In this document: piece after piece, positions 23,078-30,798 of the stretch
Position numbering within the stretch: position 1 is the stretch's first letter
How the letters are laid out: every line of letters begins with the position of its first letter
Source: Immundisolibacter cernigliae
GTDB taxonomy: Bacteria > Pseudomonadota > Gammaproteobacteria > Immundisolibacterales > Immundisolibacteraceae
Direction: 5' to 3'
Assembly: GCF_001697225.1 (NCBI RefSeq)
Contig: NZ_CP014671.1
Span: forward strand, 3,038,001 to 3,102,000
Length of the DNA: 64,000 nt
The notes under the pieces: model-generated
Databases searched by the model: none
The model's input: the letters and a program-made list of their open reading frames with translations, nothing else
What the model was told of the DNA's origin: nothing
Made by a program: the position numbers and the translations under genes

Positions 23078-23436
23078 GCGTCGCGACCGCGTTGCCAAAG
23101 CCGTTCACGCACCTGGAATCCTGGCTGCCCTTTGCGCTGCCCAGCGAAGACGCACGCATGCGCCGCCGTCTGTCGGGCTCAATGGACGAGTTGCTTGGCC
23201 TTTACAAGGCGCTGGTAGGCGAAATGCCGGCCATCGCCGCGCATCTGGATCAATGGCCCCTGGCCGAATTGCCGGCCGAGCAAAAGCCGCTGCTGTACCT
23301 GGCGCTGTCGTTCATGGAATCGGCCATGGCCGTGGAGGCCTTCCACCAGCCCGGACCACCGCACGCCACCACGCCCGAAAGCATGGTGGTGTTTCCGGGG
23401 CGGGCCGAGGCGCTGTTGAGTCAGGAAAACACCTGA
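23074..23436 (+). CDS. Small conserved-looking hypothetical protein coupled to Rieske oxygenase
   Basis: Protein of 120 residues, no family recognised and no cysteine cluster, signal or membrane segment. The sequence is mildly acidic and predicted mostly helical (for example the ARMRRRLSGSMDELLGLYKA region). The ATG overlaps the Rieske stop codon (ATGA), so the two are made together. A role as accessory subunit or chaperone for the oxygenase is inference from coupling only. Confidence 0.6.
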   Translation: MSVATALPKPFTHLESWLPFALPSEDARMRRRLSGSMDELLGLYKALVGEMPAIAAHLDQWPLAELPAEQKPLLYLALSFMESAMAVEAFHQPGPPHATTPESMVVFPGRAEALLSQENT

Positions 23437-23486
23437 CATATCCAGCGTTTCCCACAGCACCTGCCGCAATAAGCCATCGAAAAACT

Positions 23487-23575
23487 GTAGGAGCCCGGCT
23501 ATGCCGGGCGATCCTCGCGCTGTAGGAGCCCGGCTGTGCCGGGCGATATCGCGCAGCGAAGCTGCGCTCCTACAC
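23487..23575. repeat. Tandem GGAGCCCGGCT-TGCCGGGCGAT repeats
   Basis: Two direct units, 23487-23512 and 23521-23575, the second followed by a second hairpin GCGCAGCGAAGCTGCGC. They lie in the convergent gap between the 120-residue gene and the hydratase-lyase. The arrangement resembles REP/BIME elements, and the stem-loops could also block read-through from both sides. Confidence 0.7.
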
Positions 23576-23651
23576 GGTATTCACAGTTGCCGGACGCCGA
23601 GACCCGCCGCAGGCCCGGGCGTCCGCGCCCCGCGCCGTTGGCCAGAGCCGC

Positions 23652-24473
23652 TCAGACGTCCCGCTTGAGCTCGTAGGATTGCAGGCCGGGCTTGAACTCG
23701 CGCTTCTTGAACGAGACCAGCGCCGTGCGCACCCAGTCGTCGTTGGTCTCGCGGGACAGTTCCCACATCTTGGCCATTTCGTAGTCGATGGCGACCTCGA
23801 AATCCATGTCCAGCACCTTCTCGTAGACCTCCTTGGTCTTGCCGAGCACGACGCGGCCCAGGCGCGTCAGCATCTTGACCACGCGGTCGGTCTCGGCGTC
23901 CAGCTGCGCCAGCGGCACGGATTTGGTGGCGTAGCCCAGGTCGTGCGCCCGCTTGCCGGTGAAGGTCTCGCCGGTCAGGGCGTAGTACAGCGCCTTCTTG
24001 CGCGACGGCATGTTGTTGGCGTAGGCCCAGGTGGTGCCGCCGCCGGGAAAGATGCCGAAGTTGATTTCGGACAGGCCCCAGGTCGACTCGTCGGCGGCGA
24101 TCACGATGTCCAGCACACCGGCCAGGGCCATGCCGCCGCCAAAGCACCAGCCGTTGACCTTGCCGATGGTGACGGCGGAGATTTTCTTGATGCGCGTGAA
24201 CCAGCCGAACGCGTTCGTGTTGATCTCGGCCATCAGTTCGGGTTTGTCGAAGGGCTCGAGGAAGCACTGTTCGAGGTCCATGCCGGCGCAAAACGCGTCG
24301 CCCGCACCGGTCAGCACGATCACCTTGCAGCGGGCCTTTTCGATCTCGTCCAGCACCTTGCACATTTCCGCATGCAGCGTGGGGCTCATGCAGTTGCGCT
24401 TTTCCGGCCGGTTGAAGGTGACGTAGGCCGCGTTGTCCCGGATGTCTAGCAGGACGGTCTGATAGGTGCTCAT
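23652..24473 (-). CDS. p-Hydroxycinnamoyl-CoA hydratase/lyase-like enoyl-CoA hydratase
   Basis: Crotonase-superfamily protein of 273 residues closely resembling feruloyl/4-coumaroyl-CoA hydratase-lyase, which converts hydroxycinnamoyl-CoA to the benzaldehyde plus acetyl-CoA. Supporting features are CAGMDL, the oxyanion region CFGGGMALAG and a Glu in WGLSEINFGIFPGG (E136) where the family has its catalytic acid. AAGGAG precedes the ATG at 24473. It is divergent from ubiD. No CoA ligase for the substrate is seen nearby; aldehyde dehydrogenases at 33.5 and 41 kb could handle the product. A related ring-cleavage enoyl hydratase is the alternative. Confidence 0.75.
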   Translation of the reverse strand: MSTYQTVLLDIRDNAAYVTFNRPEKRNCMSPTLHAEMCKVLDEIEKARCKVIVLTGAGDAFCAGMDLEQCFLEPFDKPELMAEINTNAFGWFTRIKKISAVTIGKVNGWCFGGGMALAGVLDIVIAADESTWGLSEINFGIFPGGGTTWAYANNMPSRKKALYYALTGETFTGKRAHDLGYATKSVPLAQLDAETDRVVKMLTRLGRVVLGKTKEVYEKVLDMDFEVAIDYEMAKMWELSRETNDDWVRTALVSFKKREFKPGLQSYELKRDV

Positions 24474-24571
24474 GGTTCTCCTTCCAGTTTTGTCGTTGGT
24501 AAGCGGGCGATCGGCGCCGCCCCGGCGTCGGCGACACACGCGGTTTTCCAGATGCGCTACCGCGTCGCTAA

Positions 24572-24587
24572 TTTAACATTCGTTTAA
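24572..24587. promoter_or_regulatory. AT-rich imperfect palindrome in the hydratase-lyase/ubiD divergent promoter
   Basis: TTTAACATTCGTTTAA stands out as AT-rich in a GC-rich 299-bp gap between divergent genes. Its half-sites TTAAC and GTTTAA are nearly inverted. It could be an operator or part of a promoter. No regulator is encoded beside it. Confidence 0.3.
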
Positions 24588-24772
24588 GTGCCTTCGCAGG
24601 GCGAAAACCGCTTGTGCGCGCTCGTGGGCAGGGCTATAACGAACCAACGTCGGGCCTGAACGTGTCAGGCCCCGGCCGGCCGTTAATTTGCGGCCAGCAA
24701 CGCAAGAAGCGCTGCTCTGGATCCATGGAGGATGCCAACCAACCGAACCCTACAAGCACCCGGAGGAGAGAC

Positions 24773-26242
24773 ATGGACCAGACCACCACCCAACCCACCC
24801 ACACCGGCCTGATGGACTTTCGCGCCTGGATCAACGAGCTGGAGCGCACCGGCCACCTGGTGAAAATCGCCGACGAAATCGACCCGCAGACCGAGGCCGG
24901 CGCCATCATGCGCCTGGCCAACGAGCGCCAGTCCCCGGCGCAGTGGTTCACCAATCTGAAAGGCGCCATGCCCGGATCGAGCCTGCTGGGCGGGCCGTTC
25001 GCCACCAAGGAACGCATCGCGGTCGCCTTCGGCCTGCCGCCGGACACGCCGTATTCGGTGCTGACCGACGTGTTCGCCGATGCCCTGCACGGCAAGCGCA
25101 TCAAGCCGGTGATCGTGCCGACCGGCAGCTGCCAGGAGAACGTGCTGCTCGGCGACGACGTCGATCTGGACCTGTTGCCGGTGGCCAAGCTGCATCCGCA
25201 GGACGGTGGGCCGTACATCGGTACGCTGAACATCGGCGTGTGCAAGGACTTCGACACCGACTGGGTGAACTGGGGCACCTACCGCGGCATGAAGCACGAC
25301 AAGAAAAGCACCGGCCTGTGGCTGGGTCCGCTGAACCAGGGCGGGCAAATCCTCAAGAAATACCGCGCCGCGGACAAGGTGATGGAATACGCCATGTTCT
25401 TTGGCGGCGATCCGATGCACAACATCGTGGCGTCCTCCAGCGTGCCGCCCGGCGTGTCGGAAGTGGACGTGGTCGGCGGCATCCGCGGCGAGCCGGTCAA
25501 GCTGGTCAAGTGCAAGACGGTGGACCTGTACGTGCCGGCGAACGCCGAAATCGTGCTGGAAGGCACCGTCAGCCCCGGCGATGAGAAGGAAGAAGGACCG
25601 TTCGGCGAATACCCCGGTTACGTCGTTTCCGGCACCAACGCCCGGCCGGTGTTCCGCCTGACGGCGCTGACCTACCGCAACAACCCCATCCTGCCGGCCA
25701 CCTGCCTTGGCGTGCCGGTGGACGACGCCGTCATGTGGGTGCTGGAAGTCGCCGCCAGCGTCAAGGAAGCCCTGCGCACCAAGGGCGTGCCGATCATCGA
25801 CGTGGCGGTGCCGGAGTTCAGCGGCTGTCACGCGGTGGTGGTGTCCACCAAGACGCCGCACGCCGGCATCCCGCAATTGATTTCGAGCATCAGCTGGGCC
25901 GACCGCAACGCCAGCTACTTCCCGTACGTGATCGTGGTGGACGAGGACATCGATCCCTGGAACCTGGGCGAGGTGTTCCACGCCATGTGCACCAAGTGCA
26001 ACCCGGTGCGCGACATCCACATCCACCCCGGCTACATCAACAGCCCGCTGACGCCGTACATCGCTGGCCATCCGCTGCGCGAACTGGGCGCCGGTGGCGG
26101 CAACGTGCTGCTGGACTGCACCTGGCCGATCGAGTGGAAGGCCGAGCAGCGGCCGCACCGCCTGGCCTTCAAGAACACCTATCCGGAAGCCGTGAAGGAC
26201 AAGGTACTGGCCAACTTCGCGCGCTGGGGCTTGCAGCGATAG
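24773..26242 (+). CDS. UbiD-family (de)carboxylase
   Basis: Protein of 489 residues in the UbiD family, whose members use prenylated FMN to decarboxylate or carboxylate aromatic and unsaturated acids. The conserved EGPFGEYPGYV region and PHAGIP segment are present. ATG at 24773 follows GGAGGAG; upstream in-frame ATGs lie in non-conserved sequence. The cofactor-making UbiX partner is not in the window. Position among aromatic genes favours a phenolic-acid decarboxylase over ubiquinone synthesis, but this is inference. Confidence 0.85.
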   Translation: MDQTTTQPTHTGLMDFRAWINELERTGHLVKIADEIDPQTEAGAIMRLANERQSPAQWFTNLKGAMPGSSLLGGPFATKERIAVAFGLPPDTPYSVLTDVFADALHGKRIKPVIVPTGSCQENVLLGDDVDLDLLPVAKLHPQDGGPYIGTLNIGVCKDFDTDWVNWGTYRGMKHDKKSTGLWLGPLNQGGQILKKYRAADKVMEYAMFFGGDPMHNIVASSSVPPGVSEVDVVGGIRGEPVKLVKCKTVDLYVPANAEIVLEGTVSPGDEKEEGPFGEYPGYVVSGTNARPVFRLTALTYRNNPILPATCLGVPVDDAVMWVLEVAASVKEALRTKGVPIIDVAVPEFSGCHAVVVSTKTPHAGIPQLISSISWADRNASYFPYVIVVDEDIDPWNLGEVFHAMCTKCNPVRDIHIHPGYINSPLTPYIAGHPLRELGAGGGNVLLDCTWPIEWKAEQRPHRLAFKNTYPEAVKDKVLANFARWGLQR

Positions 26243-26249
26243 GAAGAAT

Positions 26250-26335
26250 GGGTCCCGGCTGTGCCGGGCGATCATCGGACTGTAGGAGCCCGGCTATGCC
26301 GGGCGATCAATCGCGCAGCGAAGCTGCGCTCCTGC
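26250..26335. repeat. Intergenic GGAGCCCGGCT-TGCCGGGCGAT repeat pair
   Basis: A degenerate unit (GTCCCGGCTGTGCCGGGCGAT, 26251-26271) and a full unit with the GCGCAGCGAAGCTGCGC hairpin (26281-26335), immediately after the ubiD stop codon. Same family as at 19702, 23487 and 28371. Confidence 0.7.
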
Positions 26336-26356
26336 AAGGTTTTCTCCCCATGGCGG

Positions 26357-26391
26357 GCGCTGCATGAATCAACAATGGATTCATGCAGCGC
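26357..26391. terminator. Perfect 14-bp hairpin between convergent ubiD and SulP genes
   Basis: Stem GCGCTGCATGAATC with its exact complement around a 7-nt loop. It lies between converging genes, where a bidirectional terminator is expected, but there is no T-tract. The core is shared with the nested hairpin at 6490, so it is also a member of a repeat family. Confidence 0.45.
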
Positions 26392-26484
26392 TTCCCCAGG
26401 CGGTCTCATGGCTTCTGAAACGGCGGGCGGGGCAGGGATGTCCGGCCCGTCTTGCCATCGAGCGGGGGCTGAGTCGCTCCCCGT

Positions 26485-28185
26485 TCAGGGTCTCCAGTCC
26501 ACCGCGTGCTCGTGCAGATACGCGTCGACCGCGGCGCCCAGCGTGGGGTAGAAGTTCTCGGCACCGAAGCGCTCGAACAGCTCGAAGCGCTTCAGCTTGT
26601 CCTTGACCGGGTCCTTCATTTCGGCGAAACGCAGTTCGATGCCCGACTCGCGCAATGCCTGTTCGAGTTCGGCAAGCATGTCCGCGGCCGTCACGTCGAC
26701 GCTGGTGACCGGCTCGGCGGACACGATGATCTGGCGCACCGGGGTTGGCGATTGCGCAATCGCCTCCAGAACCCGCTGGTGGAACAACTCGGCGTTTGCG
26801 AAGAACAGCGGTGCATCCCAGCGGAACAGCACCAGGCCGGGGATCAGCCGCGCGTCCGGGTAGCGCCTGATGTCGTGGTAGCCGCGGATGCCCTCGACCC
26901 GGCCCAACACCGCGTGATAGGGCCGCCAGCCGTCCCACAGAAACTCGATCACCGCGACGATGATCGCCAAGCCGATGCCCGGAATCACCCCCAGCACGGC
27001 GACGCCGACGAAGCAGGCGATCGACAGCCAGAACTCCCAGCGCTGGATGCGAAAGATGCGGCGCAGGTCCCGAAATTCGAACAGGCCGATGGCCGAGGCG
27101 ATCACCACCGCTGCCAGTGCGCTGTGGGGCAGGTGGCGCAGCAGGTCCGGCGCCAGCACCAGCAGCGACGCGACGGCCACGGCGCCCACTACGCCGGTGA
27201 GCTGGGTCTTTGCGCCCGCGGCCTCGGCGACCGGGGTACGCGAGGAACTGCTGCTGATCGGGAATCCCTGGCACAGTCCGGCGGCCAGGTTGGCGGCGCC
27301 CAGGCCGATCATCTCCTGGTTCGGATCCACCCTGGAGTGGGTCTTTGCGGCATAGGCCCGCGACAGGACGCTGGTGTCGGCGAACGCCACCATGGCAACC
27401 GCGCAGCCACCGATCACAACCTGACTCAGGTCGGCAAGGCGAATCCACGGCAGGGTCAAGGATGGCAGGCCCGGCGGCAGTGGGCCGAGCACGCTCACGC
27501 CGCCGCCGTGGTCCAGACCCAGCACACCGACCGCGACGGTCGCGCCCACGACCGCGATCAGGAGCCCCGGAACCGCCGTGAATCGCTTCAGCAGCAGGAT
27601 CGTCCCGAGCGTGCCGGCGCCCACCGCGAACGTGGTCCAGTCGGTTTTGCCGTCCAGCACCGCCTGACCGATGAGCACCACATCGAGCACCTGCCAGGCG
27701 CCGTCGATCGAGAAGCCGAACAGCTTGGGTAGCTGGCTGACCAGCACCGTCAGCGCGATGCCGTTCATGTAGCCGTAGCGGATCGGCTTGGACAGCAGTT
27801 CGGTGACGAAACCCAGGCGCAGCACCCCGATCAGGATGCACACCAGTCCGGACACCACCGCCATCATGCTGGCCAGCGCCACCGCGCGCAGCGGGTCGCC
27901 GCCCGACAGCGGCAACACGACCGCCAGAATCACCGGCGCGAGGGACGAGTCCGGCCCCAGCACCAGAATGCGGCTTGGACCGAACAGCGCGTAGACCAGC
28001 AGCGGGACGATCGTGGCGTACAGCCCGTAGATTCCCGGCACGCCCGAGGCCACCGCGTAGGCGATCCCGACCGGCACCAGCATCGTCGCCAAAACCAGGC
28101 CCGCCATCACATCGTGTGGCAGCCACGCAGTTTCGTAACGACTCAGGGTCTGCAGTCCGGGCAGCCAGCGTGTCCAGCGACTCAC
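26485..28185 (-). CDS. SulP-family anion transporter with STAS domain
   Basis: Inner-membrane protein of 566 residues with about 10-12 hydrophobic segments (residues 20-410) of the SulP/SLC26 family, then a C-terminal STAS domain (about 440-550) containing the SVDVTAADML segment. Members carry sulfate, bicarbonate or dicarboxylates; the substrate cannot be read here. A GTG start at 28185 is chosen because AAGGAG lies five bases before it; the frame is open 26 codons further upstream without a ribosome site. It converges with ubiD. Confidence 0.88.
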   Translation of the reverse strand: MSRWTRWLPGLQTLSRYETAWLPHDVMAGLVLATMLVPVGIAYAVASGVPGIYGLYATIVPLLVYALFGPSRILVLGPDSSLAPVILAVVLPLSGGDPLRAVALASMMAVVSGLVCILIGVLRLGFVTELLSKPIRYGYMNGIALTVLVSQLPKLFGFSIDGAWQVLDVVLIGQAVLDGKTDWTTFAVGAGTLGTILLLKRFTAVPGLLIAVVGATVAVGVLGLDHGGGVSVLGPLPPGLPSLTLPWIRLADLSQVVIGGCAVAMVAFADTSVLSRAYAAKTHSRVDPNQEMIGLGAANLAAGLCQGFPISSSSSRTPVAEAAGAKTQLTGVVGAVAVASLLVLAPDLLRHLPHSALAAVVIASAIGLFEFRDLRRIFRIQRWEFWLSIACFVGVAVLGVIPGIGLAIIVAVIEFLWDGWRPYHAVLGRVEGIRGYHDIRRYPDARLIPGLVLFRWDAPLFFANAELFHQRVLEAIAQSPTPVRQIIVSAEPVTSVDVTAADMLAELEQALRESGIELRFAEMKDPVKDKLKRFELFERFGAENFYPTLGAAVDAYLHEHAVDWRP

Positions 28186-28770
28186 GATTCTCCTTGTGGG
28201 CGAACCCCGCCCGATTGCGGGCAAGCATGGTAATCGCTGCACGCCGGATCCGCCGCCAGCCATTCCCTGCGCAGCAATAAGGGGTGCGTCTGTTCGTCGG
28301 CCTGCGGCGTGACACCACCGCGTATCCCGTACGACCGGTCAAGGTTCACGAGGGCAGGCTTGGATTTCCCGGCGCCCGCCACCTGGAAAGACCTGGCAGG
28401 AGCGCAGCTGCGCTGCGCGATGATCGCCCGGCGGAGCCGGGCTCCTACAGTGCGTAGGTGCAATATGGCGCAGCCCCGTTGCACCGAATGGAGCCATCAT
28501 ACGGCGCATGCCTTGCGGTTATGGCGCCCTACGCGGGCTGTGGTCGGGTGGCGCTTGCCGTGAACGTAGATGTATCGTTTCACCCACGGAGCGCACGCGC
28601 GATCGGTACACTGGCTGAAGGGCTTCAGCCGGATACGATCTCGAAACTGATCGAGCATACCGGGCAACCGGGACGCCGAAGGATCGACAGGAGAAGTGTT
28701 CATGTGCAGGTCCAGCTTATCGGATAGGGTGAACTTTATGAATCATAAGGTTGGCGCATGACGCCCAGAT
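28186..28770. other. Intergenic region with dispersed repeats
   Basis: No convincing gene in this stretch. It holds an inverted copy of the GCCCGGC-type composite repeat (28371-28449), whose tail matches the eda-downstream copy, directly followed by a copy (28453-28507) of the GTAGG-TGCAATA repeat seen at 14261. If an integron integrase had once stood here, nothing recognisable remains. Confidence 0.55.
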
Positions 28771-28778
28771 TACCGGAC

Positions 28779-28829
28779 ATGTCTGATAACACATTTATTC
28801 CGACAAATGTCGGATAACTTACGTTAGAC
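28779..28829. promoter_or_regulatory. Candidate recombination site (attI-like or attC end) at left edge of cassette
   Basis: Two direct repeats ATGTC(T/G)GATAAC at 28779-28790 and 28807-28818 are followed by GTTAGAC at 28823-28829, which fits the integron core GTTRRRY. A perfect palindrome TCCGACA-AA-TGTCGGA overlaps (28799-28814). Direct repeats beside a core site recall integrase-binding sites in attI, but no RYYYAAC partner for a full attC is evident and no intI gene is nearby. Confidence 0.4.
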
Positions 28830-28850
28830 AGCACAGAGAATCCTATTGCC

Positions 28851-29546
28851 ATGTCTGCAAATCGCAAGCGGCCGACAAACCACTATCTTACGCTGCATTA
28901 CACTGTTGTATTGATTCTTTACATTTCCGCATTTGGGATCGCTTATGCACTTCTGTCCATTCCCGCAGCCCACCGAGATTTCATGGTTTCTCTCTCCAGT
29001 GCCGCAATCCTAGCCACGTTCGGCTCCGCAATTGCTACGGTCGGTTCGCTCTGGACTGGTGATCATGCTAGTCGCATCGCTCTCAATGTGGACATTCTAT
29101 TTCGAGATATACTGAAGCAGGAAGCGTGGCGTCGCTGGCCATTTCTTCTTCGCGGCGGGACTCGACGCTTGTTTGGTGGCGACGTTCAGCATGTCGAGTT
29201 GCACAATCCAAAGATTACCCTCAACGTAGGCTCTCACGAGATTGATGTCACCGTTCCAACAGTGCAGGATGATTTCTTTGATCTCCCGCTTTTTCACAAC
29301 TTGGTCCCCTTATTTCGCTTCAGCAGAGCTGCGCATACAACCATTGTAAATTCAGCAAAAGATGACGTTTTCCCTAAGAACAATCTTAAACCGATGGATC
29401 AGTACTTCGCGTACGAATGCCTGGCACAGATTTGGTATAGCGTATTGATCTTCCGCACTGCAAGATATGTTGTGCATTTTGGTGCTGCGCTTACAATCGC
29501 TAGCGCACTCATTGGCGGAGCTGCCGCTTTCGCAAGTGCAGTCTAA
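28851..29546 (+). CDS. Integron-cassette hypothetical membrane protein
   Basis: Protein of 231 residues of unknown family. Two hydrophobic segments near the N-terminus (about residues 17-37 and 47-67) and one at the C-terminus (about 206-228) flank a soluble middle region. AT-rich codon use differs sharply from the chromosome. The stop codon TAA lies inside the first box of the attC site, a common layout in gene cassettes. Start ATG at 28851 is 22 bases after the core site GTTAGAC, leaving the short 5' leader typical of cassettes. Function unknown; it is next to an OLD-type nuclease, so a defence role is possible. Confidence 0.65.
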   Translation: MSANRKRPTNHYLTLHYTVVLILYISAFGIAYALLSIPAAHRDFMVSLSSAAILATFGSAIATVGSLWTGDHASRIALNVDILFRDILKQEAWRRWPFLLRGGTRRLFGGDVQHVELHNPKITLNVGSHEIDVTVPTVQDDFFDLPLFHNLVPLFRFSRAAHTTIVNSAKDDVFPKNNLKPMDQYFAYECLAQIWYSVLIFRTARYVVHFGAALTIASALIGGAAAFASAV

Positions 29547-29630
29547 CTATGTGCTCAACCGGTCCGTCGGGGACATGTTACGTTCAAACCAAACCATCTC
29601 GGCCCTTGGCCGGTTAGCACGGCGTTGGGC
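29541..29630 (+). other. Integron attC recombination site
   Basis: The 90-bp site has an outer box GTCTAAC (29541-29547, RYYYAAC) paired with GTTGGGC (29624-29630, GTTRRRY). The inner boxes are GTGCTCAACCGG (29551-29562) and CCGGTTAGCAC (29610-29620). They pair perfectly except for one unpaired C at 29556, the extrahelical base that directs strand choice in attC folding. Both spacers between outer and inner boxes are three bases. This geometry is specific to integron cassettes and unlikely by chance. Confidence 0.85.
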
Positions 29631-29663
29631 ACCGCACCCAGCTAACACTGATTCCAATCACCT

Positions 29664-30771
29664 GGCGTTCTCAAATCCGAAGTGCAACACAGTTTTCAAT
29701 GAAGGCTGGGTGAAGGTTGATGAGCATTGGCCAGGGTCTGCGCGAAGACCTGCAGCGGCGTTTGCCAGTCGTGAATCGCCCGGGGTCGGGTCTTGAGGCT
29801 GTCGGCGATGGCATCGAGTTCGGCTTGCGTGTGGATCGACAGGTCAGTGCCCTTGGGCAAGTATTGGCGCAGCAGCCCGTTGGTGTTCTCGCAGGTGCCG
29901 CGCTGCCACGGGCTGTGGGGGTCGCAGAAGTAGACCTTCACGCCCGTCTGCGCGGCCAGCTCGGCGTGTCTGGCCATCTCCTTGCCCTGGTCATAGGTAA
30001 GGCTCTGGCGCAGCGGTGCGGCGATCGAATTCAGCTTGGCAGAAAAGCCTGCCAGTGCCGAGGCCGCCGTAGCATCACTCATCTTGGCCAACAGCACCAA
30101 GCGGCTGGTGCGCTCGACCAAGACGCCCACCGAAGATTGGTTGCCCGCGCCCTTGATGAAGTCGCCCTCCCAGTGGCCGGGCATCACCCGGTCGTTGACC
30201 TCGGGCGGACGCACGTGAATGCTGACCATCGCAGGAATCCGGCCGCGCCGATCGGCGCCGCGCGTGCGCGGCAGGCGCGTGCTGCGACCGTGGCGCAGGC
30301 AGGCGATCAGCTGGCGGCGCAGTTCGCCACGCGGCTGGGCGTAGATCGCGGTGTAGATCGTTTCGTGGGACACGTGGCGTTGCGCCTCGTTGGGGTAGAC
30401 GCGTTTGAGGGTAGCGGCAATCTGCTGCGGGGACCATTTCCAGTCCAGTAAGGTGCGCACGATGCCCCAGGACACGGAGTGCGCACTGAGCTTGCGCGGT
30501 GGCCGGGCGGCGACCCGCCGTGCGGTGCGCAGCCCGTGGGCGGCTTCACTGGTGTAGCCCGCGTCGGGCGAGTGGTTGCGGGCCAACTCGCGGCTGATCG
30601 TGGAGGGCGAGCGCTCCAGTGTGCGGGCCATGGCCCGCACACTGGCCCCCAGCCGTGTCATGCCGGCCATGACGACCCGATCCTCAGGCCGCAGTTGCGT
30701 ATACGAACGTTTTTTTTCCATGGCAACACCTTACTCCGGGTGAGGTGTTGCACTTCAAACTTGAAACCGCC
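29664..30771 (-). mobile_element. IS30-family insertion sequence, complete
   Basis: A 1108-bp element bounded by imperfect inverted repeats of about 27 bp (outer end GGCG, inner end GAAGTGCAACAC), with a 3-bp target duplication CCT at 29661-29663 and 30772-30774. It carries one full transposase gene. It inserted between the attC site and the OLD-like gene, so it separates that gene from its upstream cassette boundary. A remnant of a related element lies at 11266-11332. Confidence 0.92.
29696..30721 (-). CDS. IS30-family transposase
   Basis: Transposase of 341 residues: N-terminal helix-turn-helix regions (EDRVVMAGM, then SPSTISRELARN) and a C-terminal integrase-like catalytic core with HWEGDFI (first Asp), LTYDQGKE (second Asp) and SPWQRGTCENTNGLLRQY (the acidic residue in CENTNG). 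Frame intact. Confidence 0.93.
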   Translation of the reverse strand: MEKKRSYTQLRPEDRVVMAGMTRLGASVRAMARTLERSPSTISRELARNHSPDAGYTSEAAHGLRTARRVAARPPRKLSAHSVSWGIVRTLLDWKWSPQQIAATLKRVYPNEAQRHVSHETIYTAIYAQPRGELRRQLIACLRHGRSTRLPRTRGADRRGRIPAMVSIHVRPPEVNDRVMPGHWEGDFIKGAGNQSSVGVLVERTSRLVLLAKMSDATAASALAGFSAKLNSIAAPLRQSLTYDQGKEMARHAELAAQTGVKVYFCDPHSPWQRGTCENTNGLLRQYLPKGTDLSIHTQAELDAIADSLKTRPRAIHDWQTPLQVFAQTLANAHQPSPSLH

Positions 30772-30798
30772 CCTCAATATTTTCTGGAGCAAACCCGC

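Noticed and set aside
28186-28770. Searched for an integron integrase gene upstream of the cassette
   Set aside because: No open frame with tyrosine-recombinase motifs is present on either strand; only repeats.
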